Source: Prochlorococcus sp. AH-716-J09 (GTDB taxonomy: Bacteria > Cyanobacteriota > Cyanobacteriia > PCC-6307 > Cyanobiaceae). Taken from it: a DNA stretch of 40,731 bases. Made by a program: the position numbers and the translations under genes. The stretch spans positions 1 to 40,731 of the forward strand of contig JAOOLS010000004.1 in assembly GCA_028408915.1 (NCBI GenBank). Direction: 5' to 3'. Positions 1 to 10,069 of the stretch are shown in pieces. Within the stretch, counting starts at the first letter, position 1, and every line of letters begins with the position of its first letter. Below the pieces are notes generated by a model. It searched no databases and was not told the origin of the DNA. It saw only the letters and a list, made by a program, of their open reading frames with translations.

Positions 1-225
1 TGATTTAAAACCTATAGGTTTTATTACGGGATGTTCCTCATTGACCAGTCTTTCAATTTCTTCTTCCATAGCTTCATAAACAAAATATAAATCACTAATT
101 AATTTTCTATAAGATTTTTTTTCAACAACTCCTTTTAAAAAACAAGCCACAAAGCCGGTATTTTCTGCCATAGTGTGGGATTTTTTTGTCCCTTCTCTTA
201 ATTGTCCTGCAAGAGCAACTGCCAT
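1..225 (-). CDS. ho1: Heme oxygenase (partial, N-terminal part; runs off the window start)
   Basis: Reverse-strand translation from ATG at 225: MAVALAGQLREGTKKSHTMAENTGFVACFLKGVVEKKSYRKLISDLYFVYEAMEEEIERL, typical heme oxygenase N-terminus. Confidence 0.93.
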   Translation of the reverse strand, partial: MAVALAGQLREGTKKSHTMAENTGFVACFLKGVVEKKSYRKLISDLYFVYEAMEEEIERLVNEEHPVIKPIGFKS

Positions 226-282
226 ATATTTTGAATTATTTTTGTAAGTGTATTTAATCTACAAGGAAAATACATAAAACAG

Positions 283-714
283 CTAATTTTTGTTACCAGC
301 AGATGTTGTAGAGAATAGCTTATAAAGTTCTTTACAAACCAAAAAAAGGTTATCTTTTTGTTCCTTTTGCGGTAGATGTGTACCAGTCATTTCCCAATTA
401 CCGATAGTAGCCACTCTCCATCTCTCGGAGGGAACAATCATACCTCGCATTATTATTCCCAACAATTTCGGAACTCTGCCTTTATTATTTTTTTCAACTC
501 TTAATTGTAAGAGTATTGCTCTACATTCAATAAGAGGACTCCAACCAGGGAAATGAAACGCAAAATCAATAGTATCTTGCATGGATTCGTTATTTGAATT
601 TTCAAAGGGACTAAAGTTTACGCTTGCATCTGGAAAATATTTCCGAAACAAAGCTGCAGTGGAAGCAATTTTATTAGCAATTTCAACATTACTTACATTT
701 GAACTCGCATTCAT
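283..714 (-). CDS. Conserved hypothetical protein (cyanobacterial)
   Basis: 143-aa ORF upstream of and co-directional with ho1; no family recognised. Confidence 0.75.
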   Translation of the reverse strand: MNASSNVSNVEIANKIASTAALFRKYFPDASVNFSPFENSNNESMQDTIDFAFHFPGWSPLIECRAILLQLRVEKNNKGRVPKLLGIIMRGMIVPSERWRVATIGNWEMTGTHLPQKEQKDNLFLVCKELYKLFSTTSAGNKN

Positions 715-924
715 AAGTAGCTGAGTATTTTTTTGAAAATGACATAATTTGATTTAACTTGCTTATTAACTACTTTTTCTTTTAATAAAGATGTTGAAAT
801 GCTGATCAATAAACTATTCTCTATTCACATTTGAATAATAAATTTCTAGGTTTTAAAGAAAATAACTCATCGGAAATTACAATACGAGGAACTTCAATGA
901 GTTTTCTTTTATAAATTCAATGCT

Positions 925-2349
925 ATGCCAAAATTTGAAAAATTAACTTTACCCAATGAAGGCGAGATAATAACTTTTAATCAAGGCAAACCCAATGTTC
1001 CTAATAATCCAATTGTCCCATTTATTAGGGGTGATGGTACTGGAGTTGATATTTGGCCTGCAACTCAAATCGTTCTTGATTCAGCTATAAAGAAAAGCTA
1101 TGGAGATGAAAGAAAAATTAATTGGTTTAAAGTCTTTGCAGGCGATGAAGCTTGTGAACTTTATGGAACATATAACTACCTCCCTCAAGATACTATTGAA
1201 GCAATCAAACACTTTGGTGTAGCCATCAAAGGTCCTTTAACGACTCCAATCGGTGGAGGCATTAGATCTCTTAATGTTGCATTAAGGCAAATATTTGATT
1301 TATATAGCTGTGTTAGACCATGCAAATATTATTCAGGAACTCCAAGCCCTCACAAAAATCCCCAAAATTTAGACGTTATTGTTTATAGAGAAAATACTGA
1401 GGATATCTATATGGGAATCGAATGGGAAGCGGAGGATAGTAATTGTCTTGAATTAATTAATCACTTAAATAACGTTGTCATACCAAAAAGTAAAAATTTA
1501 AAAAATAGATCTATACCCGACGGATCAGGTATTGGAATAAAACCGGTGAGTAAATCTGGTAGCCAAAGGCATATTAGAAAAGCTATTGAACATGCCAAAA
1601 GATTATCAGGAGATAAAAGGCATGTGACTCTCGTACATAAAGGGAATATTATGAAATATACAGAAGGTGCATTTAGAGATTGGGGATATGAATTAGCAGT
1701 AAATGAATTTAGAGAAGATTGCATTACAGAAAGAGAAAGCTGGATTTTAGACAATATTCAGAAAAATCCAGAAATTACAATTGAAAATAATGCTCGAAAA
1801 ATTGAACCAGGTTTTGACAAGCTTACAAATAACAAAAAAGCATTCATTTGCGAAGAAATTAAAGAAGTTATAGCATCAATATCAAATTCTCACGGAGATG
1901 GAAAATGGAAAGAACTTATTCTTGTTGATGATCGTATAGCTGATAGTATATTTCAACAAATTCAAACTAGACCTCAAGAATATTCAATTCTTGCAACCTT
2001 AAATCTCAATGGAGACTATGTTTCTGATGCAGCTGCAGCAATTGTTGGTGGCCTAGGTATGGCTCCTGGTGCAAATATTGGAGATAATGCAGCAATTTTC
2101 GAAGCTACGCACGGTACTGCGCCAAAACATGCAGGCTTAAATAAGATTAATCCGGGCTCCGTAATTCTTAGTGGTGTAATGATGCTTGAATATTTTGGTT
2201 GGGATGAGGCAGCTAACTTAATTACTAATGGTTTAAGCAAGGCAATAGAGCAAAAAAAAGTAACCTATGATCTAGCACGCCTAATGGAACCAAAAGTAGA
2301 ACCCCTATCCTGCAGCAGTTTTGCTGAAGAAATTATCTCAAATTTCTAA
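925..2349 (+). CDS. icd: Isocitrate dehydrogenase (NADP-dependent)
   Basis: 474 aa; IPFIRGDGTG..., YRENTEDIYMGIEWE, THGTAPKHAG motifs. Confidence 0.97.
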   Translation: MPKFEKLTLPNEGEIITFNQGKPNVPNNPIVPFIRGDGTGVDIWPATQIVLDSAIKKSYGDERKINWFKVFAGDEACELYGTYNYLPQDTIEAIKHFGVAIKGPLTTPIGGGIRSLNVALRQIFDLYSCVRPCKYYSGTPSPHKNPQNLDVIVYRENTEDIYMGIEWEAEDSNCLELINHLNNVVIPKSKNLKNRSIPDGSGIGIKPVSKSGSQRHIRKAIEHAKRLSGDKRHVTLVHKGNIMKYTEGAFRDWGYELAVNEFREDCITERESWILDNIQKNPEITIENNARKIEPGFDKLTNNKKAFICEEIKEVIASISNSHGDGKWKELILVDDRIADSIFQQIQTRPQEYSILATLNLNGDYVSDAAAAIVGGLGMAPGANIGDNAAIFEATHGTAPKHAGLNKINPGSVILSGVMMLEYFGWDEAANLITNGLSKAIEQKKVTYDLARLMEPKVEPLSCSSFAEEIISNF

Positions 2350-2351
2350 TT

Positions 2352-3701
2352 TTAAAAATTATTTTTATTTTCAAAAACTTTCCAAATATTAACCAGTGAA
2401 TCTTTAGTGCCAATGTTTCCAGGATGAGTAACAATGGGAAGTTTTTTGCCATTTTTTAGATTATAAGTAACCACTGAAATGCCAGTTAAAATCTGTCCTT
2501 CAAGATAAACATAATCTGCATTAAGTCCTTTACTAAGAATCAAATTTGTTGTTATTCCACCTTTTGAAATCAAATATCCTATTTCATACTTCAAATCTGC
2601 AACTAATTCAGCAATAAAACAAGCAAGTAAATTATAAAAATTAAATAGTTCAGAAGCATCTAAAGACGCAAATTTTCTTGAAGTAAACAAAACAGGAGTT
2701 TTCCCTTTCTCAAAAGAAAATCTAATTTCTTTCAAAAATTTATTTTTAAACAAATTCCTTCGCTTCTGATTATTATCTGATGAAGTAATTTTAAAGAATT
2801 CAAAAACATTCAATTCAACTGGATTGCAATTACTTACCTCTAATAAATTATTCAATTGTATTGTTGTAAGTTCTACATAAGATCCAACAATTATTAGTCC
2901 TGGAAGAAAATTTTTTTCTTTATTTCTTATTCTTAAATTAGAGAAAAATATTTCACTCTGAGAGACACTTTTTTTCTCGGAAATTGAACTTATAAAACTT
3001 GCTGCAGTTCGAAAAAGGAATTTTTTTTCTTTAATTAATTTTTTAATTACTAAAGAAAATTTTTTTAGTTGAGAATAATTTTCTACATCTACAACTACAT
3101 GTTTATTATTCTTCAAGTTCTTTAGTATTTTAAAAACAATATTATTTTCTTCATCATTTAGCATTTCGATATCTGACAATAAAAGATTTTGAATATCTTC
3201 AAAATTTATTTGCGATTTACTCTGCTGAAACAAAAGATTCTTGACATTACTTGTCTCATATCCAAAAATTTTATCTGTTGCAAAAATTGTTTGACTAATA
3301 GGAGTTTTATCAACAAAATGCGATCCATTAATTGTTAATCTTTTACCCTCTATGAAAGCTGGAATATGAAAAGTAGCATCAAAAGGGCCTAAGCAACTAT
3401 TTAGAGCAATTGGCTCTAAAAAGTTATGTCCTCGAAGAGTAGAGTCTCCTCTACTTATAAAAATAATTTCTTCTTTATAGGCTTGAGAAGTAATTACAGT
3501 TTTAAGATTTTTGCAAATTTCCTCTATTGTCAATTTCGCATCATTTTCTGATAGTGACCTTGTGTTAGCCAAAATAAAAAATAAATTAGATTTAGATTCA
3601 AAACCTTTGACTAAAGTTGAGCAGTCCCACTTAAGAAGTAATAAGCAATCGTGAACAGTTTGAGAGCCTGTGGGATCATCATCTATAACGACAAATTTCA
3701 T
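2352..3701 (-). CDS. Four-carbon acid sugar kinase family protein (DUF1537-like)
   Basis: 449 aa; N-terminal VIDDDPTGSQTVHDC and C-terminal KGGITTNLIL...THPGNIGTKDSL motifs typical of the family. Confidence 0.82.
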   Translation of the reverse strand: MKFVVIDDDPTGSQTVHDCLLLLKWDCSTLVKGFESKSNLFFILANTRSLSENDAKLTIEEICKNLKTVITSQAYKEEIIFISRGDSTLRGHNFLEPIALNSCLGPFDATFHIPAFIEGKRLTINGSHFVDKTPISQTIFATDKIFGYETSNVKNLLFQQSKSQINFEDIQNLLLSDIEMLNDEENNIVFKILKNLKNNKHVVVDVENYSQLKKFSLVIKKLIKEKKFLFRTAASFISSISEKKSVSQSEIFFSNLRIRNKEKNFLPGLIIVGSYVELTTIQLNNLLEVSNCNPVELNVFEFFKITSSDNNQKRRNLFKNKFLKEIRFSFEKGKTPVLFTSRKFASLDASELFNFYNLLACFIAELVADLKYEIGYLISKGGITTNLILSKGLNADYVYLEGQILTGISVVTYNLKNGKKLPIVTHPGNIGTKDSLVNIWKVFENKNNF

Positions 3702-3714
3702 AAATATTGCAAAA

Positions 3715-4569
3715 TTACTTAAGAGATTTTATTTGTATTGAGGCATTTAACCTTTTACTATCATTTGAAGGAATCATAATATTTCTAAATCCATCAACAA
3801 AAGAATTTCGGGGACTAGTCCAAGGTTCGAGACATATCATTCTTCTTGGAGGATCACTCCAAATAACGCCTAAATCAAAAGGATATGGATGATTTAAAAT
3901 AACTTCTCTTTTAAAAATCTTATCTCGAAAAGAGCTTCTACCGGAAGTATACATAAGTAGATCAACTCCTAAATTAATTTTGTTTAATTCATCCAAAGTA
4001 TTACTTATAGTATTTCTTTCTTGATCCTGACAATTAAGTGGATTATAAACAAACTCTAAATTTTTGAAATCTGAAACATTAAAATAAGGATGCAAACCAA
4101 AATTTATAGGCATAGCAAAGTCTGTTTTATTATGGATTGTAGTTTTAAATTCTAAACAATTAATTTTTAAGTAAACTTCAATTCTTAGTTCGAAATCGAA
4201 AGGATAATATTGTTTAGTTTTTTTAGATTCATTTAAAAATAAGCATAAAGATTTTTCATTTTCACTAAAAGAGTATTGCCATTGCAAATCCCTAGCAAAA
4301 CCATGTTGCGTCAGTTGCAGATACTCTTCTCCAAATACTGAACTAGAGGTATTGAGATTCCCACAAATTGGGAAAAGAATTGGAATACCACCCCTAATAC
4401 TTTTTGTCTTATCCATAAATCTTTTTTCATCGAAATAAAGTATTTCTTTACCATCCGAAACCCAATTTGTAATAACACCACCTCTTCCAGGACAAAATTT
4501 AATATAGTTTTTTTGATCTAATTGAAAGTCAAAAATTCCCAAGTCTTTATTAGATAATTTAATTTGCAC
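3715..4569 (-). CDS. Aldose 1-epimerase / galactose mutarotase-like protein
   Basis: 284 aa; RGGIPILFPICGN, HGFARDLQW, FGLHPYFNVSD, EPWTSPRNS motifs of YeaD-type mutarotases. Confidence 0.85.
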   Translation of the reverse strand: MQIKLSNKDLGIFDFQLDQKNYIKFCPGRGGVITNWVSDGKEILYFDEKRFMDKTKSIRGGIPILFPICGNLNTSSSVFGEEYLQLTQHGFARDLQWQYSFSENEKSLCLFLNESKKTKQYYPFDFELRIEVYLKINCLEFKTTIHNKTDFAMPINFGLHPYFNVSDFKNLEFVYNPLNCQDQERNTISNTLDELNKINLGVDLLMYTSGRSSFRDKIFKREVILNHPYPFDLGVIWSDPPRRMICLEPWTSPRNSFVDGFRNIMIPSNDSKRLNASIQIKSLK

Positions 4570-4578
4570 AATTGTTAT

Positions 4579-5478
4579 TTAAAGAGAACTCACCCAATCC
4601 AAAATATGCTGATTAACTAATTCAGGTATTTCATCATGAGGACAGTGTCCCGCATCAAGAATTATTTCTTTTGTATTCTTTGGTGTAAATTTTTTATAAA
4701 GATTTCTTTTTTTTGGAGTATTCATCCAAGGATCTTTGCCTCCCCAGAGAAGTAATAATGGTGAATTGAGTTTTGCGAACAACTTATCCAACGGCAACCC
4801 CTGAGGACCTGATGGGTTAAATACACTTCTAAAAACATTAAAAGCTCCATAATCTAGCGAAGGCTTTCTTATTGATTCAACTAAAAAATCATCAACATTT
4901 TTTTTATCAACATAAACTTGATTTAAAGTTTTTTTAATATTTTTTGGATTTCTCATATTCTCAAAAATCAAACGTTGAAGAACAATATTTTTCAAAAATA
5001 TGCCGGCAACTGTTTCAATTGAAGTTTGCAACATATTCTTTTTGATGGTTTTTTCTTCACTAAAGTATCCTGCAGCATTAAGTAAAATCACGCCTGCATT
5101 TAGCTCATTTAATTCTGCACCGGCTGCTAATGCTGCATAACCACCTAATGAATTTCCAACAACAATTGTGGGTTTTTTTATTTTCTCTTGTACATAAGCA
5201 ACAACCTGATCCTTCCATAAAGATCCTGAGTATTCAACATCTTGGGGCTTAGGACTTTTTCCAAAACCGAGAAGATCCATGGCATGAACTTCATATTTGC
5301 TACTCAAAATAGGTATATTGAATCTCCAATGATCCGTAGAGGCACCGAAACCATGAATTAATAAAATTGCACATTCTTTTGATGTTTGCTCAGGTTTGGC
5401 AGAAATAGTATGTATTGGATAATTTAAAAAATTCCAGTCATAATTTACATCACTACTTATCTGAGCTGATTTTTCCAT
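4579..5478 (-). CDS. Alpha/beta hydrolase
   Basis: 299 aa; LLIHGFGASTDHW, GNSLGGYAAL nucleophile elbow, DAGHCPHDE C-terminal His motif. Confidence 0.9.
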   Translation of the reverse strand: MEKSAQISSDVNYDWNFLNYPIHTISAKPEQTSKECAILLIHGFGASTDHWRFNIPILSSKYEVHAMDLLGFGKSPKPQDVEYSGSLWKDQVVAYVQEKIKKPTIVVGNSLGGYAALAAGAELNELNAGVILLNAAGYFSEEKTIKKNMLQTSIETVAGIFLKNIVLQRLIFENMRNPKNIKKTLNQVYVDKKNVDDFLVESIRKPSLDYGAFNVFRSVFNPSGPQGLPLDKLFAKLNSPLLLLWGGKDPWMNTPKKRNLYKKFTPKNTKEIILDAGHCPHDEIPELVNQHILDWVSSL

Positions 5479-5521
5479 TTATTGAAAATACTATATTAAT
5501 TAATTCTAATAAACTTATTTC

Positions 5522-6889
5522 TCAAAGAAGACCAACAGGATCAGCTGCAACATCATCTGAAATTTTATTGCCATCATTTGGGGGTTTATCTTTTAGAACA
5601 ATTCTCAAGAGAACAGGTGCAAGAAATGTAGTTCCAATAACCATTAATAGAATAGCTGCTTCAAGAGAAGGAGTTAACAATTTAGCACTTGTTCCTAGTC
5701 CAAGGAAAATTAAGCCAACCTCTCCTCTAGGCATCATACCTAAACCTACAACTAATCTGTTTGTAGGTTTATCACTTGAAAATACCCATCCAGCTGCAAT
5801 TTTACCAATAATTGCTACAACTAATAAAAATCCTGCAACTACAAGAGCTGACCTACTTGTTGGATCAAGTGGATTTATAACTGATAGATCCATCCCAGCT
5901 CCTACTAATACGAAAAAAATAGTTGCGAATAAGGATACTAAAGGTAAAACCGATTGTTGAATTGCGTGATTATTTTTAGAACTACTAAGAATTAATCCAG
6001 CTGCAAAAGCACCTAAAGCTGCTTCTAATCCAATGGCTGTTGCTACAAAACAACACAAAACAAGTATCACAAAAGATGCTACCACTACTGCTCCAGGTGC
6101 CTTTAATCTATCCAATAACCAATCAAAACCTGGAGCTGCTGTTCTACTTAATGCGATAGCAGCAATAACAAATACTACAGCGGCTGCAACTAATTTAACG
6201 ATAGGCGCAATTTCTAAAGAACCTCCAGCAGCAAGGGCTACTACAACTGCAAGAATAACAATACCCAAAATATCGTCTAAAACAGCCGCTCCAATAACAA
6301 TCTGTCCTTCTCTAGTTTTTAAATATCCCAACTCACCAAAAACACTGGCAGTAATTCCTATACTTGTTGCTGTCATAGATGCTCCTGCAAAAACTGCTGG
6401 AATAAGATCTACTTGGAAAATAAACATTAGTCCTAGAGTTCCAAAGGCAAAAGGTAAAATTACACCAGCCATTGCAACAGTGAAAGCCTGAGCCCCAACA
6501 GCTACTAATTCCTCTAACTCACTTTCTAATCCTGTCAAAAATAAAAGAGCATATAACCCGAGAGTTGCTACTGCTTGGAGGGATGGAAAACTTTCGAAAT
6601 AAACATCAGGAACAGCTTCTGGGGGGATTGACGCTAATGAGCTAATAACATTAACAAGTCCTTCATTTAACTCGGTTCCAGCTGAGGGTGGTATCAACAA
6701 ATGAAAACCTGAAGCCCCTATTATTACCCCTGCAAGAAGCTCACCTACTATCGTTGGCAAACTTAGTCTTACTAAGACTTCTGCTAATGCTCTTGCAGCT
6801 AAAAATATCAATAGAAACCTTATAACTCCTATCAAAGTTTCAGCAACTTCTAAATCATGTGCACTTAATTCAGCAAGTAATGAATACAT
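5522..6889 (-). CDS. Sodium/proton antiporter, CPA2 (KefB/NapA-like) family
   Basis: 455 aa, strongly hydrophobic; LPTIVGELLAGVIIGASGF, AAVLDDILGIVIL, ALGAFAAGLILSSS motifs. Confidence 0.9.
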   Translation of the reverse strand: MYSLLAELSAHDLEVAETLIGVIRFLLIFLAARALAEVLVRLSLPTIVGELLAGVIIGASGFHLLIPPSAGTELNEGLVNVISSLASIPPEAVPDVYFESFPSLQAVATLGLYALLFLTGLESELEELVAVGAQAFTVAMAGVILPFAFGTLGLMFIFQVDLIPAVFAGASMTATSIGITASVFGELGYLKTREGQIVIGAAVLDDILGIVILAVVVALAAGGSLEIAPIVKLVAAAVVFVIAAIALSRTAAPGFDWLLDRLKAPGAVVVASFVILVLCCFVATAIGLEAALGAFAAGLILSSSKNNHAIQQSVLPLVSLFATIFFVLVGAGMDLSVINPLDPTSRSALVVAGFLLVVAIIGKIAAGWVFSSDKPTNRLVVGLGMMPRGEVGLIFLGLGTSAKLLTPSLEAAILLMVIGTTFLAPVLLRIVLKDKPPNDGNKISDDVAADPVGLL

Positions 6890-7025
6890 TTAAAATTAGA
6901 GAAAAACTAAACTACCTAATTGGAAGATAGTTTATGGAGGGCCCACTTTAAGAAATATGTAAAAAAAAAGAAAAAATACTCAACAAGTGTGGATCTGAAG
7001 TTACAACAAAGAAATTTTCTTAAAA

Positions 7026-9590
7026 ATGGCTATTGTCTGTTATATGACCAATCCAATGAATACCAACGAACCCTTCGATCTACGATTGCCTACTCCAGGC
7101 TGTTATCTAGATCCTGAGAAAGCTGGAATGGATTCTGATGCTGTTTTCCAAGGAATGACAGCCCATCTTTTTTATACCCTTGGAAAGTTAGCTACTTCTG
7201 CAAGTTCACACGACTTGTACATGGCTTTAAGTTACGCTGTAAAAGATAGGCTAATGACAAGATATTTAGCCAGCCAAGAAGTCATAAGAAAAAAACCACA
7301 AAAAACAGTTGCTTACCTATCAGCAGAATTTTTAATAGGCCCTCAACTAAGTAATAATCTTCTCAATCTTGGAATAACTCAAGAGGCAGAAGATGCTTTA
7401 AAAAGATTTGGTATTGAATCATTGTCAACAATTCTTGAAGTTGAAGAGGAACCTGGGTTAGGTAATGGCGGACTTGGCAGACTTGCAGCATGTTACATGG
7501 AATCACTAGCATCACTACAAGTTCCTGCAGTTGGTTATGGTATTCGATATGAATTTGGCATATTTAATCAGTTAATTAGGGATGGTTGGCAAGTTGAAGT
7601 AACTGACAAATGGTTAAAAGGTGGATGGCCATGGGAACTTCCACAACCCGACGAATCATGTTTTGTAGGTTTTGGAGGCAGAACTGAAAGTTACAGAGAT
7701 GATAAAGGTAACTACAGATCAAGATGGATTCCTTCAGAACATGCAATTGGAGTACCTCATGATGTTCCAGTTTTAGGATACAGAGTAAATACATGTGACA
7801 GATTAAGATTATGGAGAGCAGATGCAACAGAAAGTTTTGACTTTTATGCATTCAATATTGGTGATTATTACGGAGCAGTTGAAGAAAAAGTTGCATCTGA
7901 AACTCTTTCAAAAGTTCTGTATCCCAATGATGGAACCGACGAAGGAAGAAGATTAAGGCTCAAACAACAACACTTTTTTGTAAGTTGTTCTCTTCAGGAT
8001 ATGTTGAGAAGCCTTGAAAAAAGATCAATAGCAATAACAGAATTCCCTAAGCATTGGACAGTCCAATTGAACGATACCCATCCTGCCATAGCAGTTGCAG
8101 AATTAATGAGACTTCTTATTGACCAATATCAAATAGGTTGGGATAAAGCTTGGAACATAACAACCTCTTCAGTTGCTTATACCAACCACACATTATTACC
8201 AGAAGCTTTAGAAAAATGGGATTTAGGTCTATTTAATGATCTTCTTCCTCGTCATTTAGAAATTATTTATGAAATTAATTGGAGATTTCTTCAACAATTA
8301 AGACTTCGTTATCCAGGTGATGACAAGATTCTTCAAAAACTTTCAATAATTGATGAAGAAGGCTCCAAATCAGTTCGGATGGCTCATTTAGCTACGATTG
8401 GAGCACATCATATAAATGGTGTTGCTGCTCTCCACTCAGATCTAATAAAAAGGCAATTACTGCCTGAATTTGCAGCTCTGTGGCCTGAAAAATTTACAAA
8501 TGTAACTAATGGAGTTACTCCAAGGAGATGGGTTGCCCTATCTAATCCATCACTATCCAACCTTTTAGAAGAAGAAGTTGGTCCAAACTGGATAACAAAT
8601 ATGGAACTTCTTAAGAAGTTAGAAGAAAAAAAAGATGACAACAATTTCTTACAAAAATTTGAGGAAACTAAACTAAGTGGCAAAAGAAAATTAGCAAGCT
8701 TTATCCATTCAAAAACTGGAATACTTGTGGATCCAGCAAGTTTATTTGATGTTCAAGTAAAAAGAATTCATCAATATAAAAGGCAACATTTAAACGCCCT
8801 ACAAATTATTGCCCAATATTTAAGAATCAAAAATGGTACTAACAAGCATAAAGTCCCAAGAACAATAATATTCGGAGGCAAAGCTGCACCAGGTTACTTT
8901 ATGGCAAAGCTCATGATTAGATTCATTAATGGTATTGCTGATGTAGTTAATTCTGATCCAGATATGGATGGTTTATTAAGAGTTGTTTTTCTACCAGACT
9001 ATAACGTTAAACTTGGTGAAATAGTTTATCCTGCAACGGATCTTTCAGAACAAATATCAACTGCTGGAAAAGAAGCATCAGGAACTGGAAATATGAAGTT
9101 TGCCATGAATGGAGCATTAACGATTGGAACCTTAGATGGAGCAAATGTGGAATTAAGAGATCTTGTAAAAAAAGAAAATTTCTTCCTTTTTGGTAAAACT
9201 GAAAGTGAAATCATGGAATTAAAAAATAATAACTACTCTCCAAAAACTTTTATTAATCAATGTTCAGAGCTCAAAGAGGTTATACGCCTAATTGAAATTG
9301 GCCACTTTAGCAATGGAGATAAAGAATTATTTAAACCTTTATTAAATAGCCTTACAGGACATGACCCATTTTTTGTTATGGCTGACTTTGAAGATTACTT
9401 AAACAAACAGGATGTCGTTAGTGAATGCTGGAATAATAAAAAATCTTGGAATAAAATGGCATTATTAAATACTGCTAGATCTGGATATTTTTCTTCAGAT
9501 AGATCTATTAGAGAGTACTGTAAATCTATTTGGAAAGTATCTCCAATGCCTGTTGAAATTACTTGCGACGTCGAAGAATTAACTAATTAA
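7026..9590 (+). CDS. glgP: Glycogen phosphorylase (start may be internal at MTNPMN, 7044)
   Basis: 854 aa; EPGLGNGGLGRLAACYMESLA, DVQVKRIHQYKRQHLN, EASGTGNMKFAMNGALTIGTLDGANVE (PLP site). Confidence 0.97.
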   Translation: MAIVCYMTNPMNTNEPFDLRLPTPGCYLDPEKAGMDSDAVFQGMTAHLFYTLGKLATSASSHDLYMALSYAVKDRLMTRYLASQEVIRKKPQKTVAYLSAEFLIGPQLSNNLLNLGITQEAEDALKRFGIESLSTILEVEEEPGLGNGGLGRLAACYMESLASLQVPAVGYGIRYEFGIFNQLIRDGWQVEVTDKWLKGGWPWELPQPDESCFVGFGGRTESYRDDKGNYRSRWIPSEHAIGVPHDVPVLGYRVNTCDRLRLWRADATESFDFYAFNIGDYYGAVEEKVASETLSKVLYPNDGTDEGRRLRLKQQHFFVSCSLQDMLRSLEKRSIAITEFPKHWTVQLNDTHPAIAVAELMRLLIDQYQIGWDKAWNITTSSVAYTNHTLLPEALEKWDLGLFNDLLPRHLEIIYEINWRFLQQLRLRYPGDDKILQKLSIIDEEGSKSVRMAHLATIGAHHINGVAALHSDLIKRQLLPEFAALWPEKFTNVTNGVTPRRWVALSNPSLSNLLEEEVGPNWITNMELLKKLEEKKDDNNFLQKFEETKLSGKRKLASFIHSKTGILVDPASLFDVQVKRIHQYKRQHLNALQIIAQYLRIKNGTNKHKVPRTIIFGGKAAPGYFMAKLMIRFINGIADVVNSDPDMDGLLRVVFLPDYNVKLGEIVYPATDLSEQISTAGKEASGTGNMKFAMNGALTIGTLDGANVELRDLVKKENFFLFGKTESEIMELKNNNYSPKTFINQCSELKEVIRLIEIGHFSNGDKELFKPLLNSLTGHDPFFVMADFEDYLNKQDVVSECWNNKKSWNKMALLNTARSGYFSSDRSIREYCKSIWKVSPMPVEITCDVEELTN

Positions 9591-10038
9591 TATTTTTTTT
9601 ATCTGGTGAATCTGGAGTTTGATGAAATAATCTATTCAATATTAATCTATCCATATTTAAAGGATCTGGGGCTAATTCATTTGCAATTTCTTTAAATTTT
9701 GATTCGATATTGTTTGAAATTTTTATATCAAATATTCTTTCCATTAATGCTTCAATTGAATATAAATAGGCATTAACGCTTTCCAATTCATCTAAAGCTT
9801 CAGTAATTTCTATATTAGAAATATGTTTTTCTTTTGGACTGGTATCTTCATTTGATTCTCTTTCAGATAATTCTCTTTGCAGCTCATCAGTAACCTTATT
9901 ACAAAGAGTTCTGAACGATTGAATAGATGCCCAATTCAATTCTTGTTGCTGCTTAAAAGTAGGAAATTCTCTAATTAGACGATCATGTTCTTTATAAAAT
10001 CTCTGACAATCAGAGCATTGACAGGGTTCTTCAGTCAA
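9583..10038 (-). CDS. Conserved hypothetical protein with N-terminal CxCxxC motif
   Basis: 151 aa; MTEEPCQCSDCQRFY...; 3' end overlaps the convergent glgP stop by 8 nt. Confidence 0.75.
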   Translation of the reverse strand: MTEEPCQCSDCQRFYKEHDRLIREFPTFKQQQELNWASIQSFRTLCNKVTDELQRELSERESNEDTSPKEKHISNIEITEALDELESVNAYLYSIEALMERIFDIKISNNIESKFKEIANELAPDPLNMDRLILNRLFHQTPDSPDKKNIN

Positions 10039-10069
10039 AAGAAAAAATAATTCTTTCTATATCATCTCA

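Noticed and set aside
1461-2240. Minus-strand ORFs inside icd
   Set aside because: Shadow ORFs antisense to a clear enzyme gene.
5415-6491. Plus-strand ORFs 5415..5960 and 6033..6491
   Set aside because: Ala/Thr/Ile-rich shadow ORFs antisense to the Na+/H+ antiporter, a composition artefact of the real frame.
7576-9214. Minus-strand ORFs inside glgP (7576, 8408, 9026)
   Set aside because: Antisense shadows of a well-supported gene; no family resemblance.
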